Source of the DNA: Verrucomicrobiota bacterium
GTDB lineage: Bacteria > Verrucomicrobiota > Verrucomicrobiia > Opitutales > Opitutaceae
DNA: 7,422 bases
Assembly: GCA_030832235.1 (NCBI GenBank)
Contig: JAURJO010000197.1
Location: forward strand, 1-7,422
Reading direction: 5' to 3'
The notes below the pieces were generated by a model. That model was given only the letters and a program-made list of their open reading frames with translations, was not told the origin of the DNA and made no database searches. Shown one piece after another: positions 1-6,583 of this stretch; positions within the stretch are counted from its first letter, which is position 1, and the number at the start of each line of letters is the position of its first letter. The position numbers and the translations under genes are program-made.

Positions 1-2327
1 CCGGCGGGCGCTCCGGAGTTAAGAGTGAGCTCGGCATCCGCGCCGGCGGCGACGGTGAGCCGCTCGGACCCATTCGCGATGCGCGGCAATCCCGCTGGCG
101 CGAGGGCGGATAATTCCGCCGGCATCCACCAGGGAAGGTCCTCGATGGAAGCGCGGGCGGCCGCGGTGGTCGGGATGCCCCAGGTTTGGAAAAAGGGCCC
201 GAGGTTACGATTCACGGTGCGGGAAAAGCGGATCAACCACTGGTCTCGTTTCTGCTCGTCCGTGCGCGGCCGCGCCGCCGCTGATAGCGCCAGATATTCG
301 GCGAAAACCGAACGGTAAGCTTCCCAGCCGAAGCCCTGCTGCAGCTGCTGGTACATCACCAACGCGAGGAACGCATCTGATTGCCACTGCTCGAAGCTCG
401 GCTTCGAGAAATCGTAGCGTTTCATCTGTTCCTGACGGAACGCCAGCGATCCGCGAGGGTTCTGCGCCACCGGCATGCCGCAGACCTGCTCGAAGGAATA
501 TAGCGTGAAGAGATTTACCGTGACCTCTGTTGTGCCGGAAAAAGTCCAGTCAGCGTTCTGGTGGTTGTGTCCGATTTCATGGAAGAATCCCCAGTTTTGT
601 CCCTGCGACAGGCTGAATGGACTGCCGATAAACGGCGCATCAACGAGCAGCTTGCTGACGTCGAGACCACTCATCAGCGGATATCCCGAGTGCATGTAAC
701 CGGCCGAAATTTGCTGGTCGCACACGAAGCGCTCCGGCGAGGAGCGTGCGCGCGGAATTGTCGCGAGGTCCGCTGTCGCGTCCATCACCCGGTCCCAAAC
801 CGCCGCAACCGCCAGAGGGTCATCCAGTGCAAGCAGCGATGCACTCTGGGTAGTCACAATCAGCGAGGTGCCCTCGATCTCACCCCAAGGAGCCTGTGCC
901 GAGCGCAGGGTGTCCCGCCATACCTGGAGTGCTGTCTCGCCCTTTACGAAGCGCGGCGCCGCAATGCCGCCCGATATTTCCGCCGCGAAGTCGGCGACGT
1001 TTGTTCCCGCCGGGACCTCAATGTAAATCAGCCCGCCGAATGCATTCGCCACCCGGGTTTCAGCCGCGGCGAGTGTCTGGTTGAAGGAGATTTCAGGGAA
1101 TCGGGTCCACGACGTTAACCCCCAAAGCCGGTCGGTGTGGGCTCCGATGCGGACGGCCAGCCCTTTGCCTGCGACCGTAGTTGGAATGCGCACCGTGATG
1201 AGTTCTCCCGGCGGTGCATACAGTCCCGTGCTGTGCCAGCGCGGGCGGCTGGTCCGGATCAGCACGCTGCGAGTCTCCCGCGGTGCCGACGCCGGTACGG
1301 GCCCGGGGAATGTCGCTGCGCTCGGATGCGGCGCGACTGCTACGGGCAGGAGCCGGCCGATCTCTTCGAACTCCTGTGCCACCGCAAGGCGCCCGAGCAC
1401 GTTCTCCGAATTCACCGGGGTGCGCGGTGTTGGATTCTTCACGATGCCCGGAGTCTGCAGTGCCGCCGTCAACCGCGGACGCAGCACTGGATCGGCCGCC
1501 GGCAAGTCATGAATCGCCACCGTCAATACGGCAGCGACCTGGGTCCGCTCCGTCGTCGTCAGCGTCCGTCCTGCCGCTACCGCATCTAGGGCCCTGCCTG
1601 CATGGAGAAATTCCGCGGGTGGTCGGCTTACCAGAAAACCCCGCGTCGAGGTGCGGGATAGGTATGAGGATGCCCACACGATGCCGGCGGGCCCGAAAAG
1701 CCAATTGCCGGCAAAGTCCTCCCGGAGGCTGCGGGTGGAGTTGATCTGTGCCCAGCCCCAGCCCGTCATTGCGCCCATCACCGCTCCACCGCCACGCACG
1801 TAGGTGAGCAATCCGTCGATCTCTGCTCGTGTCCTTGCCACCGCCAAGCTGGGTATCACCACGTCATGGCTCGACACCGAGGCCAGCGTAGTGTCTGCCG
1901 CGTTGAAACCGGCTCCGCGCAGGGCCGTCGCGAGGCCATTGATTCCAACCACACCAATCTTCGGCCCTGGCCGGCCGGCTGATAGCCAGCCAAGCAGGTT
2001 GCTCATGAGCCGCTGCGTATCGGCCACCGTCAGCGCATCAGCCGTCAGGTAGCTATCGTGGCCGAAGGCCGCCATCCTCCCACTACCCAGTCGCGCGACC
2101 GCCACCACCGGCTCATGGGCACCTGAGACGCTGCCTGCCACGAGCGGAAACGCCTGGTCGCCGAACACGCAAAGCGAACCGGGCGTGCCGGGCGCGCCGA
2201 CTTCCGCCACGCCGGTAAGCAGGGTCTCCAGATCTCCTGCCTGCGCCTGTGCCGCCAGCCGAGGCGGGCAAATCGCGCACACCAGCGCGAGCGGTAAAGC
2301 AGATCCGATTCGCAGGATTCCAGTCAT
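1..2327 (-). CDS. Secreted M60-family (enhancin/TCAF-like) zinc metallopeptidase, C-terminus cut by window edge
   Basis: Translating the minus strand from the ATG at 2325-2327 gives 775 codons without a stop, continuing past base 1, so the C-terminus is missing. Residues 1-30 form a type I signal peptide with a hydrophobic core and a likely cut after AAQA (25-28), so the protein is exported. Residues about 45-245 resemble the glutamine-amidotransferase-like domain of TCAF proteins (FGHDSY at 88-93, YVRGGG at 176-181, GWGWA at 189-193). Residues about 360-690 are the M60 domain: WHSTGLYAPPG at 364-374, GGLIYIEVP at 431-439, and the zinc motif HEIGHNHQ at 583-590, with E601 the probable third ligand (HExxH-x13-E). 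Known M60 members cleave O-glycosylated proteins such as mucins; the substrate here is unknown. A GTG at 2343-2345 is an alternative start adding six residues. No Shine-Dalgarno is visible. A/T-ending codons are commoner than in neighbouring genes. The family call is firm. Confidence 0.88.
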   Translation of the reverse strand, partial: MTGILRIGSALPLALVCAICPPRLAAQAQAGDLETLLTGVAEVGAPGTPGSLCVFGDQAFPLVAGSVSGAHEPVVAVARLGSGRMAAFGHDSYLTADALTVADTQRLMSNLLGWLSAGRPGPKIGVVGINGLATALRGAGFNAADTTLASVSSHDVVIPSLAVARTRAEIDGLLTYVRGGGAVMGAMTGWGWAQINSTRSLREDFAGNWLFGPAGIVWASSYLSRTSTRGFLVSRPPAEFLHAGRALDAVAAGRTLTTTERTQVAAVLTVAIHDLPAADPVLRPRLTAALQTPGIVKNPTPRTPVNSENVLGRLAVAQEFEEIGRLLPVAVAPHPSAATFPGPVPASAPRETRSVLIRTSRPRWHSTGLYAPPGELITVRIPTTVAGKGLAVRIGAHTDRLWGLTSWTRFPEISFNQTLAAAETRVANAFGGLIYIEVPAGTNVADFAAEISGGIAAPRFVKGETALQVWRDTLRSAQAPWGEIEGTSLIVTTQSASLLALDDPLAVAAVWDRVMDATADLATIPRARSSPERFVCDQQISAGYMHSGYPLMSGLDVSKLLVDAPFIGSPFSLSQGQNWGFFHEIGHNHQNADWTFSGTTEVTVNLFTLYSFEQVCGMPVAQNPRGSLAFRQEQMKRYDFSKPSFEQWQSDAFLALVMYQQLQQGFGWEAYRSVFAEYLALSAAARPRTDEQKRDQWLIRFSRTVNRNLGPFFQTWGIPTTAAARASIEDLPWWMPAELSALAPAGLPRIANGSERLTVAAGADAELTLNSGAPA

Positions 2328-2352
2328 AGTAAAACGTGAGTTCACATTCGAA

Positions 2353-2374
2353 CGCCATGGCGGCATTCCATGGA
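2353..2374. promoter_or_regulatory. Pair of adjacent palindromes, possible operator
   Basis: Two perfect palindromes, CGCCATGGCG (2353-2362) and TCCATGGA (2367-2374), share the core CCATGG with centres 13 bp apart. They lie 26-47 bp upstream of the peptidase ATG in the divergent intergenic region. The repetition is seen directly; regulator binding is only a possibility. Confidence 0.25.
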
Positions 2375-2378
2375 GCCC

Positions 2379-2439
2379 GCCTGTTACCTGTGAGCGACCT
2401 CCTACGGGGGTCTCTTGTCCAGACTAACAGGTAACAGGC
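2379..2439. repeat. 61-bp inverted-repeat element with tandem heptamers and internal hairpin
   Basis: The arms GCCTGTTACCTGT (2379-2391) and ACAGGTAACAGGC (2427-2439) are perfect 13-bp inverted repeats. Each arm is built from a tandem heptamer: CCTGTTA then CCTGTGA at 2380-2393, and on the opposite strand CCTGTTA twice at 2425-2438. Between them sits a stem of seven pairs (GACCTCC 2396-2402 with GGGGGTC 2406-2412, one G-T pair) with a three-base loop. The position between divergent genes makes a transcription terminator unlikely. It may be a miniature inverted-repeat or insertion-sequence-end remnant, since ends of the form TGTTACC are seen in some IS families, or a composite regulator site. 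No target-site duplication is evident. Confidence 0.6.
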
Positions 2440-2503
2440 TGACACCCTGGGGTGGATGTGACAACCGCTCGACGTGCGGCGCGAGACTTGTCTGAGTTTT
2501 TCC

Positions 2504-3919
2504 ATGACCCCGTTACCCTCAGCTCCTTCACTCAGCCGTCGTCAGTTTCTCGGCACCGCTGCCGCGGCCGCCGCGGTTTCCGCGCTGCCGCGTTTCAACA
2601 TCGCGCGGGCCGGCCAGGCGCCCAACGCCCGATTGAACGTCGCGTGCGTGGGCATCGGGGGACGCGGCTGGTACGCCGTGTCCGAGCTTTTGAAGGATCC
2701 GCGGGTGAATATTGTCGCGGTGGCCGACGTTGACCGAGAGCAGGTGGAGGCGACTTTCCAGAAGGCCGCCGCATTGAAGAAATCCGCCGAGTTGAGCTCG
2801 CCGGCGCTGAAATCCGTCCCCGTTTTCACCGACTACCGCGAGATGTACGCGAAGATGGCCGACCGGATCGACGCGGTCACCGTGTCGACGCCGGATCACC
2901 ACCACTACCCGGCGGCGATGATGGCGGTGCAGCGAGGAAAGCACGTCTACGTCGAAAAGCCGCTCACGCACACGGTGGGTGAGGCGAGGGCGCTGCGGGA
3001 GGCGGCGCGACGCAAGGGCGTCATCACCCAGATGGGCAACCAAGGGCGCGCCACCGAGGGCATCCGGCTCATGAAGGAGTGGGTTGAGGCCGGAGTGATC
3101 GGCGACGTGCGCGAGGTGGTTTCGTGGTCACCGACGTTTGACCGCAATTATTTCATCCGACCCGAGGGGCTGCCGCTGCCCGCGGAACCGGTGCCGGCGA
3201 CCTTGGACTGGGACCTGTGGTGCGGGCCGTCGGAGCCGATGCCTTACCATTCGAGCGTTGTGCCTCGACGCTGGCGCGGGTGGTGGCGCTTCGGCAACGG
3301 CATGCTCGGGGACTGGGCCTGCCACACGCTCGACGCGCCGTTCTGGGCGCTCGAACTTGGCGCTCCGACGACGGTCGAGGCGCAGGTCAGCGCGGTGAAT
3401 CCCGAGATATCGCCGGAATGGGCGGAGATAACCTGGCGTTTCCCGGCGCGCGGCTCACGTCCGCCGGTGACGCTGAAATGGCTCGAAGGCGCCTCGCGCC
3501 GGCCGGAACCGCTCGCGGGCTGGAAGGACGACGCGAAGAAGTCGGGCTTCCCCAATCGCGGCATGGCCATGCTCGGCAGCCGGCATACGCTCTTCGCTCC
3601 CGGCGGTCGGCCCGACAGTCCGCGTTTGCTGCCGACTGAGGTCATGGACGAGTTCCGTAAAAACCGCCCCGCAGCGTCGATTCCTCGCGTGGTGGGCGGG
3701 CCGATGAAGGAGTGGCTCGACGCGATCGCGGGCTCCGGCCCGAAGCCCGGTTCCAACTTCGAGTACTCGGTGCCACTCTCGGAAATGGTGCTGCTCGGCG
3801 TGCTCGCAATGCGAACCGGGAAACGCATCGAGTGGGACGGCCAGACCGGGCGCGTCACCAACGACGCAAGCCTCAACCGGCTCGTCGAAGTCTCGGCGCG
3901 GAGCGGCTGGAAGGTCTGA
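2504..3919 (+). CDS. Tat-exported Gfo/Idh/MocA family oxidoreductase
   Basis: A 471-residue NAD(P)-dependent sugar or cyclitol oxidoreductase-like protein. Residues 11-17, SRRQFLG, followed by an Ala-rich hydrophobic stretch (18-29), form a twin-arginine signal, so the folded, cofactor-loaded enzyme would be exported. The Rossmann fold begins at about 44 with the dinucleotide loop VGIGGRG (49-55). EKP at 151-153 carries the family's conserved lysine (K152). The C-terminal half contains WRGWWRFGNGMLGDWACHTLD (257-277 region), whose D270 and H274 sit at the usual active-site segment of this subgroup. I chose the ATG at 2504 because it puts the RR motif at a normal distance; a GTG at 2474 would add ten residues. 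Substrate is unknown; GH109-like glycosidase activity is an alternative within this superfamily. It is divergent from the M60 gene and convergent with the pectate lyase gene, so it is probably monocistronic. Confidence 0.9.
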   Translation: MTPLPSAPSLSRRQFLGTAAAAAAVSALPRFNIARAGQAPNARLNVACVGIGGRGWYAVSELLKDPRVNIVAVADVDREQVEATFQKAAALKKSAELSSPALKSVPVFTDYREMYAKMADRIDAVTVSTPDHHHYPAAMMAVQRGKHVYVEKPLTHTVGEARALREAARRKGVITQMGNQGRATEGIRLMKEWVEAGVIGDVREVVSWSPTFDRNYFIRPEGLPLPAEPVPATLDWDLWCGPSEPMPYHSSVVPRRWRGWWRFGNGMLGDWACHTLDAPFWALELGAPTTVEAQVSAVNPEISPEWAEITWRFPARGSRPPVTLKWLEGASRRPEPLAGWKDDAKKSGFPNRGMAMLGSRHTLFAPGGRPDSPRLLPTEVMDEFRKNRPAASIPRVVGGPMKEWLDAIAGSGPKPGSNFEYSVPLSEMVLLGVLAMRTGKRIEWDGQTGRVTNDASLNRLVEVSARSGWKV

Positions 3920-3939
3920 GCGCGCGTGTCCCGGCGCGC
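3920..3939 (+). terminator. Candidate hairpin after oxidoreductase gene
   Basis: GCGCGC (3920-3925) pairs with GCGCGC (3934-3939) around an eight-base loop, directly after the TGA stop. No T-tract follows, so an intrinsic terminator is weakly supported. Confidence 0.25.
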
Positions 3940-3999
3940 CTTCGCCGCATCCGTAACGTGATTCAGGAAGACTTTCGAAAGGCCCCGCGAGAGACACCC

Positions 4000-4037
4000 A
4001 CGGACGCACAGGAATCGACACGGAGGAACGGGAATCG
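4000..4037. repeat. Two-copy imperfect tandem repeat, 20-bp period
   Basis: The 18-base unit at 4000-4017 recurs at 4020-4037 with 15 of 18 identities; both copies begin ACGGA and end GGAATCG. Read on the minus strand, the stretch is rich in TCCGTG words. Confidence 0.5.
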
Positions 4038-4188
4038 TTGGTAGCCGGTGCCGCCCACCTGCGCCGAGGCCTACGCGGGCGTACACGCCGCGGACGATGC
4101 TGAAGCCGCGCCGGCCAAGGGCTGTCCCGGAGAGAGGCGAGCCTAAACCGCGGTTCGCCCGGCGGCTCCGGAGTCTCGTTTCCGCCAA

Positions 4189-4207
4189 CTCGCGGAACAG
4201 TCGCGAG
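4189..4207 (-). terminator. Candidate hairpin downstream of pectate lyase gene
   Basis: CTCGCG (4189-4194) pairs with CGCGAG (4202-4207) around a seven-base loop, about 38 bp past the pectate lyase stop on the minus strand. No T-run follows, so factor-independent termination is uncertain. Confidence 0.25.
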
Positions 4208-4244
4208 GGGAGGCAAAAGTCGGGTCCAAACCTCGCCAGGGTGG

Positions 4245-5558
4245 TCAGAGCGCCGGGCGGGCGAGTTCGTTCAAGTACTCCTCGATCGCGGTATAGCCGC
4301 TGGCGAGCACGCGGGTGTTGTCGCGGGCGTCCTTGGGATTCAGGCCGCGGGCCAGTTCCCAGGCGTCGGCGATGCCATCGGCGTCGGAATCCACGGGAAG
4401 CGGTCCGGGTTTCAAATCGGGCCAGCCGCCCACCTCGGTCTGGGAATTGATGAGCCCGCCGGTGCGATCGCGCACCTGGCGGATAAGCCGCGAGTCGACG
4501 GCGTCTCGGACCGGACGTGAAGCACCCACGTTCGCCAGCACAAGTTCGTAGGCCTCGCGGGCTGAGACCGTCGTCACTGGAGGCATGGGAAAAGGTTTTT
4601 CGGACAGAGTTACCTGCCGGCGCCCTTCGGACTCCAGCAGGCTGAAGAATTTCTCCTCCGGCAGCGCAGGTTCGGGTTCCCAGAGGTTGCCCGCGAGATG
4701 GAAGACGAGTTCCGACGGGGTGCCGACCGTGATCGGGTTCTTGGCGCGGCTGCCCGGGCCGGGGCGCAGGTAATTGCCGATGTAGTTCGCGGTGAACTTG
4801 CCCTGCGTAAGGCCGGACGCGGTGCCGCCGAAACCGTACATGACGTTGTTGCGCACGTCGAAGGTAGGGTTCCGGCCGTCGCGACCGTAATTGTCACCGA
4901 GGCGCGGGTTCCGCGCGTCGTTGTGGATCCAGAGATTGTGGTGCCACGACATCGGGCCGTTGGCGCGGGCCAGGGAGCCGTATCCGTGGGCGCCCTTGGC
5001 GTGTTTGCTGCGGTTCAACGATTCGCCGATCAGGCACCACTGGATCGTGCAGTCGGCGTTCACCCCCGAGGTCGAGAGGCACTCGTCGACCGACCACGTC
5101 GCGGAGCAATGATCGAGGATGCAATTGCGGGCGCCGTTGTTGAGGTCGATGCAATCGGACTCGCGGTTCGACACGTCGCCGAGGCGGCTGCGGAGAAAGC
5201 GCACGACCACGTCGTGGGTCGAGATCCCGAACGTGTTGTCGCGCAGGCAAACTCCGTCGCCCGGCGCGCTCTGGCCGGCGATGGTGAGGTAGGGGTTCCG
5301 CACGTTGATCGGCGAACGCAACGCGATCGTCCCTGCGACGCGGAAGACGACGATGCGCGGGCCCTCGGCCTCGCACGCCGCGCGGAAACTGCCCGGACCT
5401 GAATCGGCGAGCGTCGTCACGAGCAGCACTCGGCCACCCCGCCCGCCGGGCGTGGTGGATCCGGCGCCTTCGGCGCCCGGAAAGGCGGGAAGCGACGTGG
5501 CAGCTCCGGCAACAAACGGGAGAAGAACGAAGGCGGCGAGAAGGTGACAGAGCTTCAT
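4245..5558 (-). CDS. Secreted pectate lyase, polysaccharide lyase family 1
   Basis: A 437-residue enzyme predicted to cleave de-esterified homogalacturonan by beta-elimination outside the cytoplasm. Residues 1-20 are a signal peptide ending AGAA or nearby. The mature start AFPGAEGAGS (25-34) is typical of bacterial PL1 proteins. The beta-helix core holds DCIDLNNG (135-142) and ILDHCSATWSVDE (147-159), matching the family's DHCS-xSW-DE segment. RNPR (216-219) carries the presumed catalytic arginine region. The C-terminus has a calcium-loop motif DSDADGIADAWE (390-401), then GLNP and a GYTAIEEYLNEL tail (421-432) common on secreted Verrucomicrobia/Bacteroidetes lyases. The frame stays open upstream to 5888, but the ATG at 5556-5558 is chosen because it begins the signal peptide and overlaps the pectinesterase stop (ATGA), implying translational coupling. 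Exact substrate within pectin is inferred from family and neighbour. Confidence 0.92.
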   Translation of the reverse strand: MKLCHLLAAFVLLPFVAGAATSLPAFPGAEGAGSTTPGGRGGRVLLVTTLADSGPGSFRAACEAEGPRIVVFRVAGTIALRSPINVRNPYLTIAGQSAPGDGVCLRDNTFGISTHDVVVRFLRSRLGDVSNRESDCIDLNNGARNCILDHCSATWSVDECLSTSGVNADCTIQWCLIGESLNRSKHAKGAHGYGSLARANGPMSWHHNLWIHNDARNPRLGDNYGRDGRNPTFDVRNNVMYGFGGTASGLTQGKFTANYIGNYLRPGPGSRAKNPITVGTPSELVFHLAGNLWEPEPALPEEKFFSLLESEGRRQVTLSEKPFPMPPVTTVSAREAYELVLANVGASRPVRDAVDSRLIRQVRDRTGGLINSQTEVGGWPDLKPGPLPVDSDADGIADAWELARGLNPKDARDNTRVLASGYTAIEEYLNELARPAL

Positions 5559-6514
5559 GGCGAAAGGGGATTCCAGGATTCGGGGCCTGCGAAAAACCGG
5601 ACGAGGTTCGCGTGTGTGGCGGCCTCTTCTGGGTTCAGCTGACGGGATCCGGCGACGCGACGCGAGACATCCAATGGCTGGCCCGCGGGATCGACGGAGC
5701 CGTGTTCCCAGAAGCGGATTCGGTCCTTCGGCGCGTTTGCGCCGGGGCCATCGAATATCCAGCCGCCGGGGGAGACGCCGGGGCCGAGCGTGCAACGGAT
5801 AAAGGCCACGTGGCTGTGCGGGAAACGGCCGGGGTCGATGCGCGCGAGCACGAAGCGCTCCACGTGCGGCGCGGTGTCGACGCGGCAATCGACGAACACA
5901 TATCCTTCGCGATCCGCGCCGTTGCGCGACTGCACGAGGTAGCCGTTGTTCAGCGCGTGGAAGTGGCAGCGTTCAAACCAAACGGTTCCGGCGCCCCACA
6001 CGAAGTCGACGTCGCCCTCCACTCGGCAGTCGCGCACGTGGACGCGCCCGTCGAGCCGCAGGGTGTCCTGGAAGCTGCGGAAGTCGCAGCGATCCAGCAC
6101 GACACGATCGGCGTTCACCCGGAGCGCCTCGGCCTGCGTGCCGCCCTTGGGGGTGGTGTTGTGCAGCGTGAGCGTCTCGAGCCGCAACCCGTCCCCGAGC
6201 GCCGAGAAAAGCTCGCGGCGGCGCGGATTGAGCCGGGCGTTGTTTTCCGCCGCGATCACGACGCCGGTGCGATCCTCCCCGCGCAACGTGAGGTTCGTTT
6301 TCTCCGGCGGCACGGTCACCAACTCGCGGTAGGCGCCGCGGCGGATCAGAATCACGGTGCGTTGCGAGGACCGAACGGGAGAGGCGTCGATCGCCGCCTG
6401 CACCGACTGGAAATCCCCGGAGCCGTCCGCCGCCACCACGATCTCCCGGGCGTCCAACGCCACGCCGGCCAGCACAAAGGCGGTGAACAGGCCGAGGAGC
6501 GATCGTTGCGGCAT
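5555..6514 (-). CDS. Secreted pectinesterase, carbohydrate esterase family 8
   Basis: A 319-residue protein predicted to hydrolyse methyl esters of pectin, releasing methanol and exposing galacturonate for the downstream lyase. Residues 1-22 are a signal peptide with probable cut after ALDA. The mature start REIVVAADGSGDFQSVQAAID (23-43) is the classic family opening. Catalytic equivalents are visible: Q127 in GTQAEALRV, Q149-D150 in FQDTL, D170 in GDVDFVWG and R225 in LARID. The usual QDTLY tyrosine is R153, and the tryptophan of the canonical GRPW motif is replaced by D227, so substrate contacts may differ. LGPGVSPGGW (243-252) matches the conserved C-terminal GW block. Its TGA overlaps the pectate lyase ATG by four bases; tsaB ends 69 bp upstream in transcription order, so a longer operon is possible. 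No clear ribosome binding site precedes the ATG. Activity on acetylated rather than methylated pectin cannot be excluded. Confidence 0.9.
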   Translation of the reverse strand: MPQRSLLGLFTAFVLAGVALDAREIVVAADGSGDFQSVQAAIDASPVRSSQRTVILIRRGAYRELVTVPPEKTNLTLRGEDRTGVVIAAENNARLNPRRRELFSALGDGLRLETLTLHNTTPKGGTQAEALRVNADRVVLDRCDFRSFQDTLRLDGRVHVRDCRVEGDVDFVWGAGTVWFERCHFHALNNGYLVQSRNGADREGYVFVDCRVDTAPHVERFVLARIDPGRFPHSHVAFIRCTLGPGVSPGGWIFDGPGANAPKDRIRFWEHGSVDPAGQPLDVSRRVAGSRQLNPEEAATHANLVRFFAGPESWNPLSP

Positions 6515-6554
6515 CGGCAGGATGACGGTGGGAATCGTGTAACGTGACGCAGGC

Positions 6555-6574
6555 GTCCGAGGGAATCGTCGGAC
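6555..6574 (-). terminator. Stem-loop between tsaB-like gene and pectinesterase gene
   Basis: GTCCGA (6555-6560) pairs perfectly with TCGGAC (6569-6574) around an eight-base loop, 9 bp past the tsaB-like stop. Without a T-run on the minus strand it could be a weak terminator, an mRNA-processing or attenuation structure, or chance. Confidence 0.3.
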
Positions 6575-6583
6575 AGTCCCGGC

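Larger units (their letters stand above)
3920..4244. other. Non-coding convergent intergenic region
   Basis: This 325-bp stretch separates the converging oxidoreductase and pectate lyase stops. I see no coding region with family resemblance in any frame; the frames that stay open here are antisense to, or extend from, the flanking genes. It contains two weak hairpins, a perfect 10-bp palindrome AACCGCGGTT (4146-4155) and a two-copy 20-bp-period repeat (about 3999-4037). Confidence 0.6.

Noticed and set aside
561..1744. Overlapping plus-strand frames of 140-190 codons in the left third
   Set aside because: All lie opposite the continuous minus-strand M60 frame, whose conserved motifs span the same bases.
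2379..2439. GntR/LacI-type operator, since TGTTACC and GGTAACA half-sites are present
   Set aside because: In such operators the half-sites abut; here they are about 44 bp apart, so a single dimer site is not supported.
2379..2439. Transcription terminator hairpin
   Set aside because: It lies between two divergent starts, with a long spacer and no T-tract.
4066..4144. Short plus-strand frame ending in TAA within the convergent gap
   Set aside because: Only about 25-30 codons, with no ribosome binding site and no recognisable similarity.
3244..4188. Long minus-strand frame of 314 codons opposite the oxidoreductase
   Set aside because: It is the antisense of a clearly conserved gene, is rich in Arg/Pro/Ser, has no recognisable motif, and runs into the non-coding gap. 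It is typical of shadow frames at high GC.
4698..5402. Plus-strand frame of 234 codons opposite the pectate lyase
   Set aside because: Shadow of the PL1 gene, with Ala/Val/Arg-rich low-complexity content.
5559..5888. Upstream extension of the pectate lyase frame to an earlier start
   Set aside because: The extra residues are Arg/Pro-rich, lie inside the pectinesterase gene, and would bury the clear signal peptide that begins at 5558.
5612..6547. Plus-strand frame of 311 codons opposite the pectinesterase
   Set aside because: Antisense shadow of a CE8 gene with all family motifs; the composition (Val/Ala/Arg-rich) has no domain signature.
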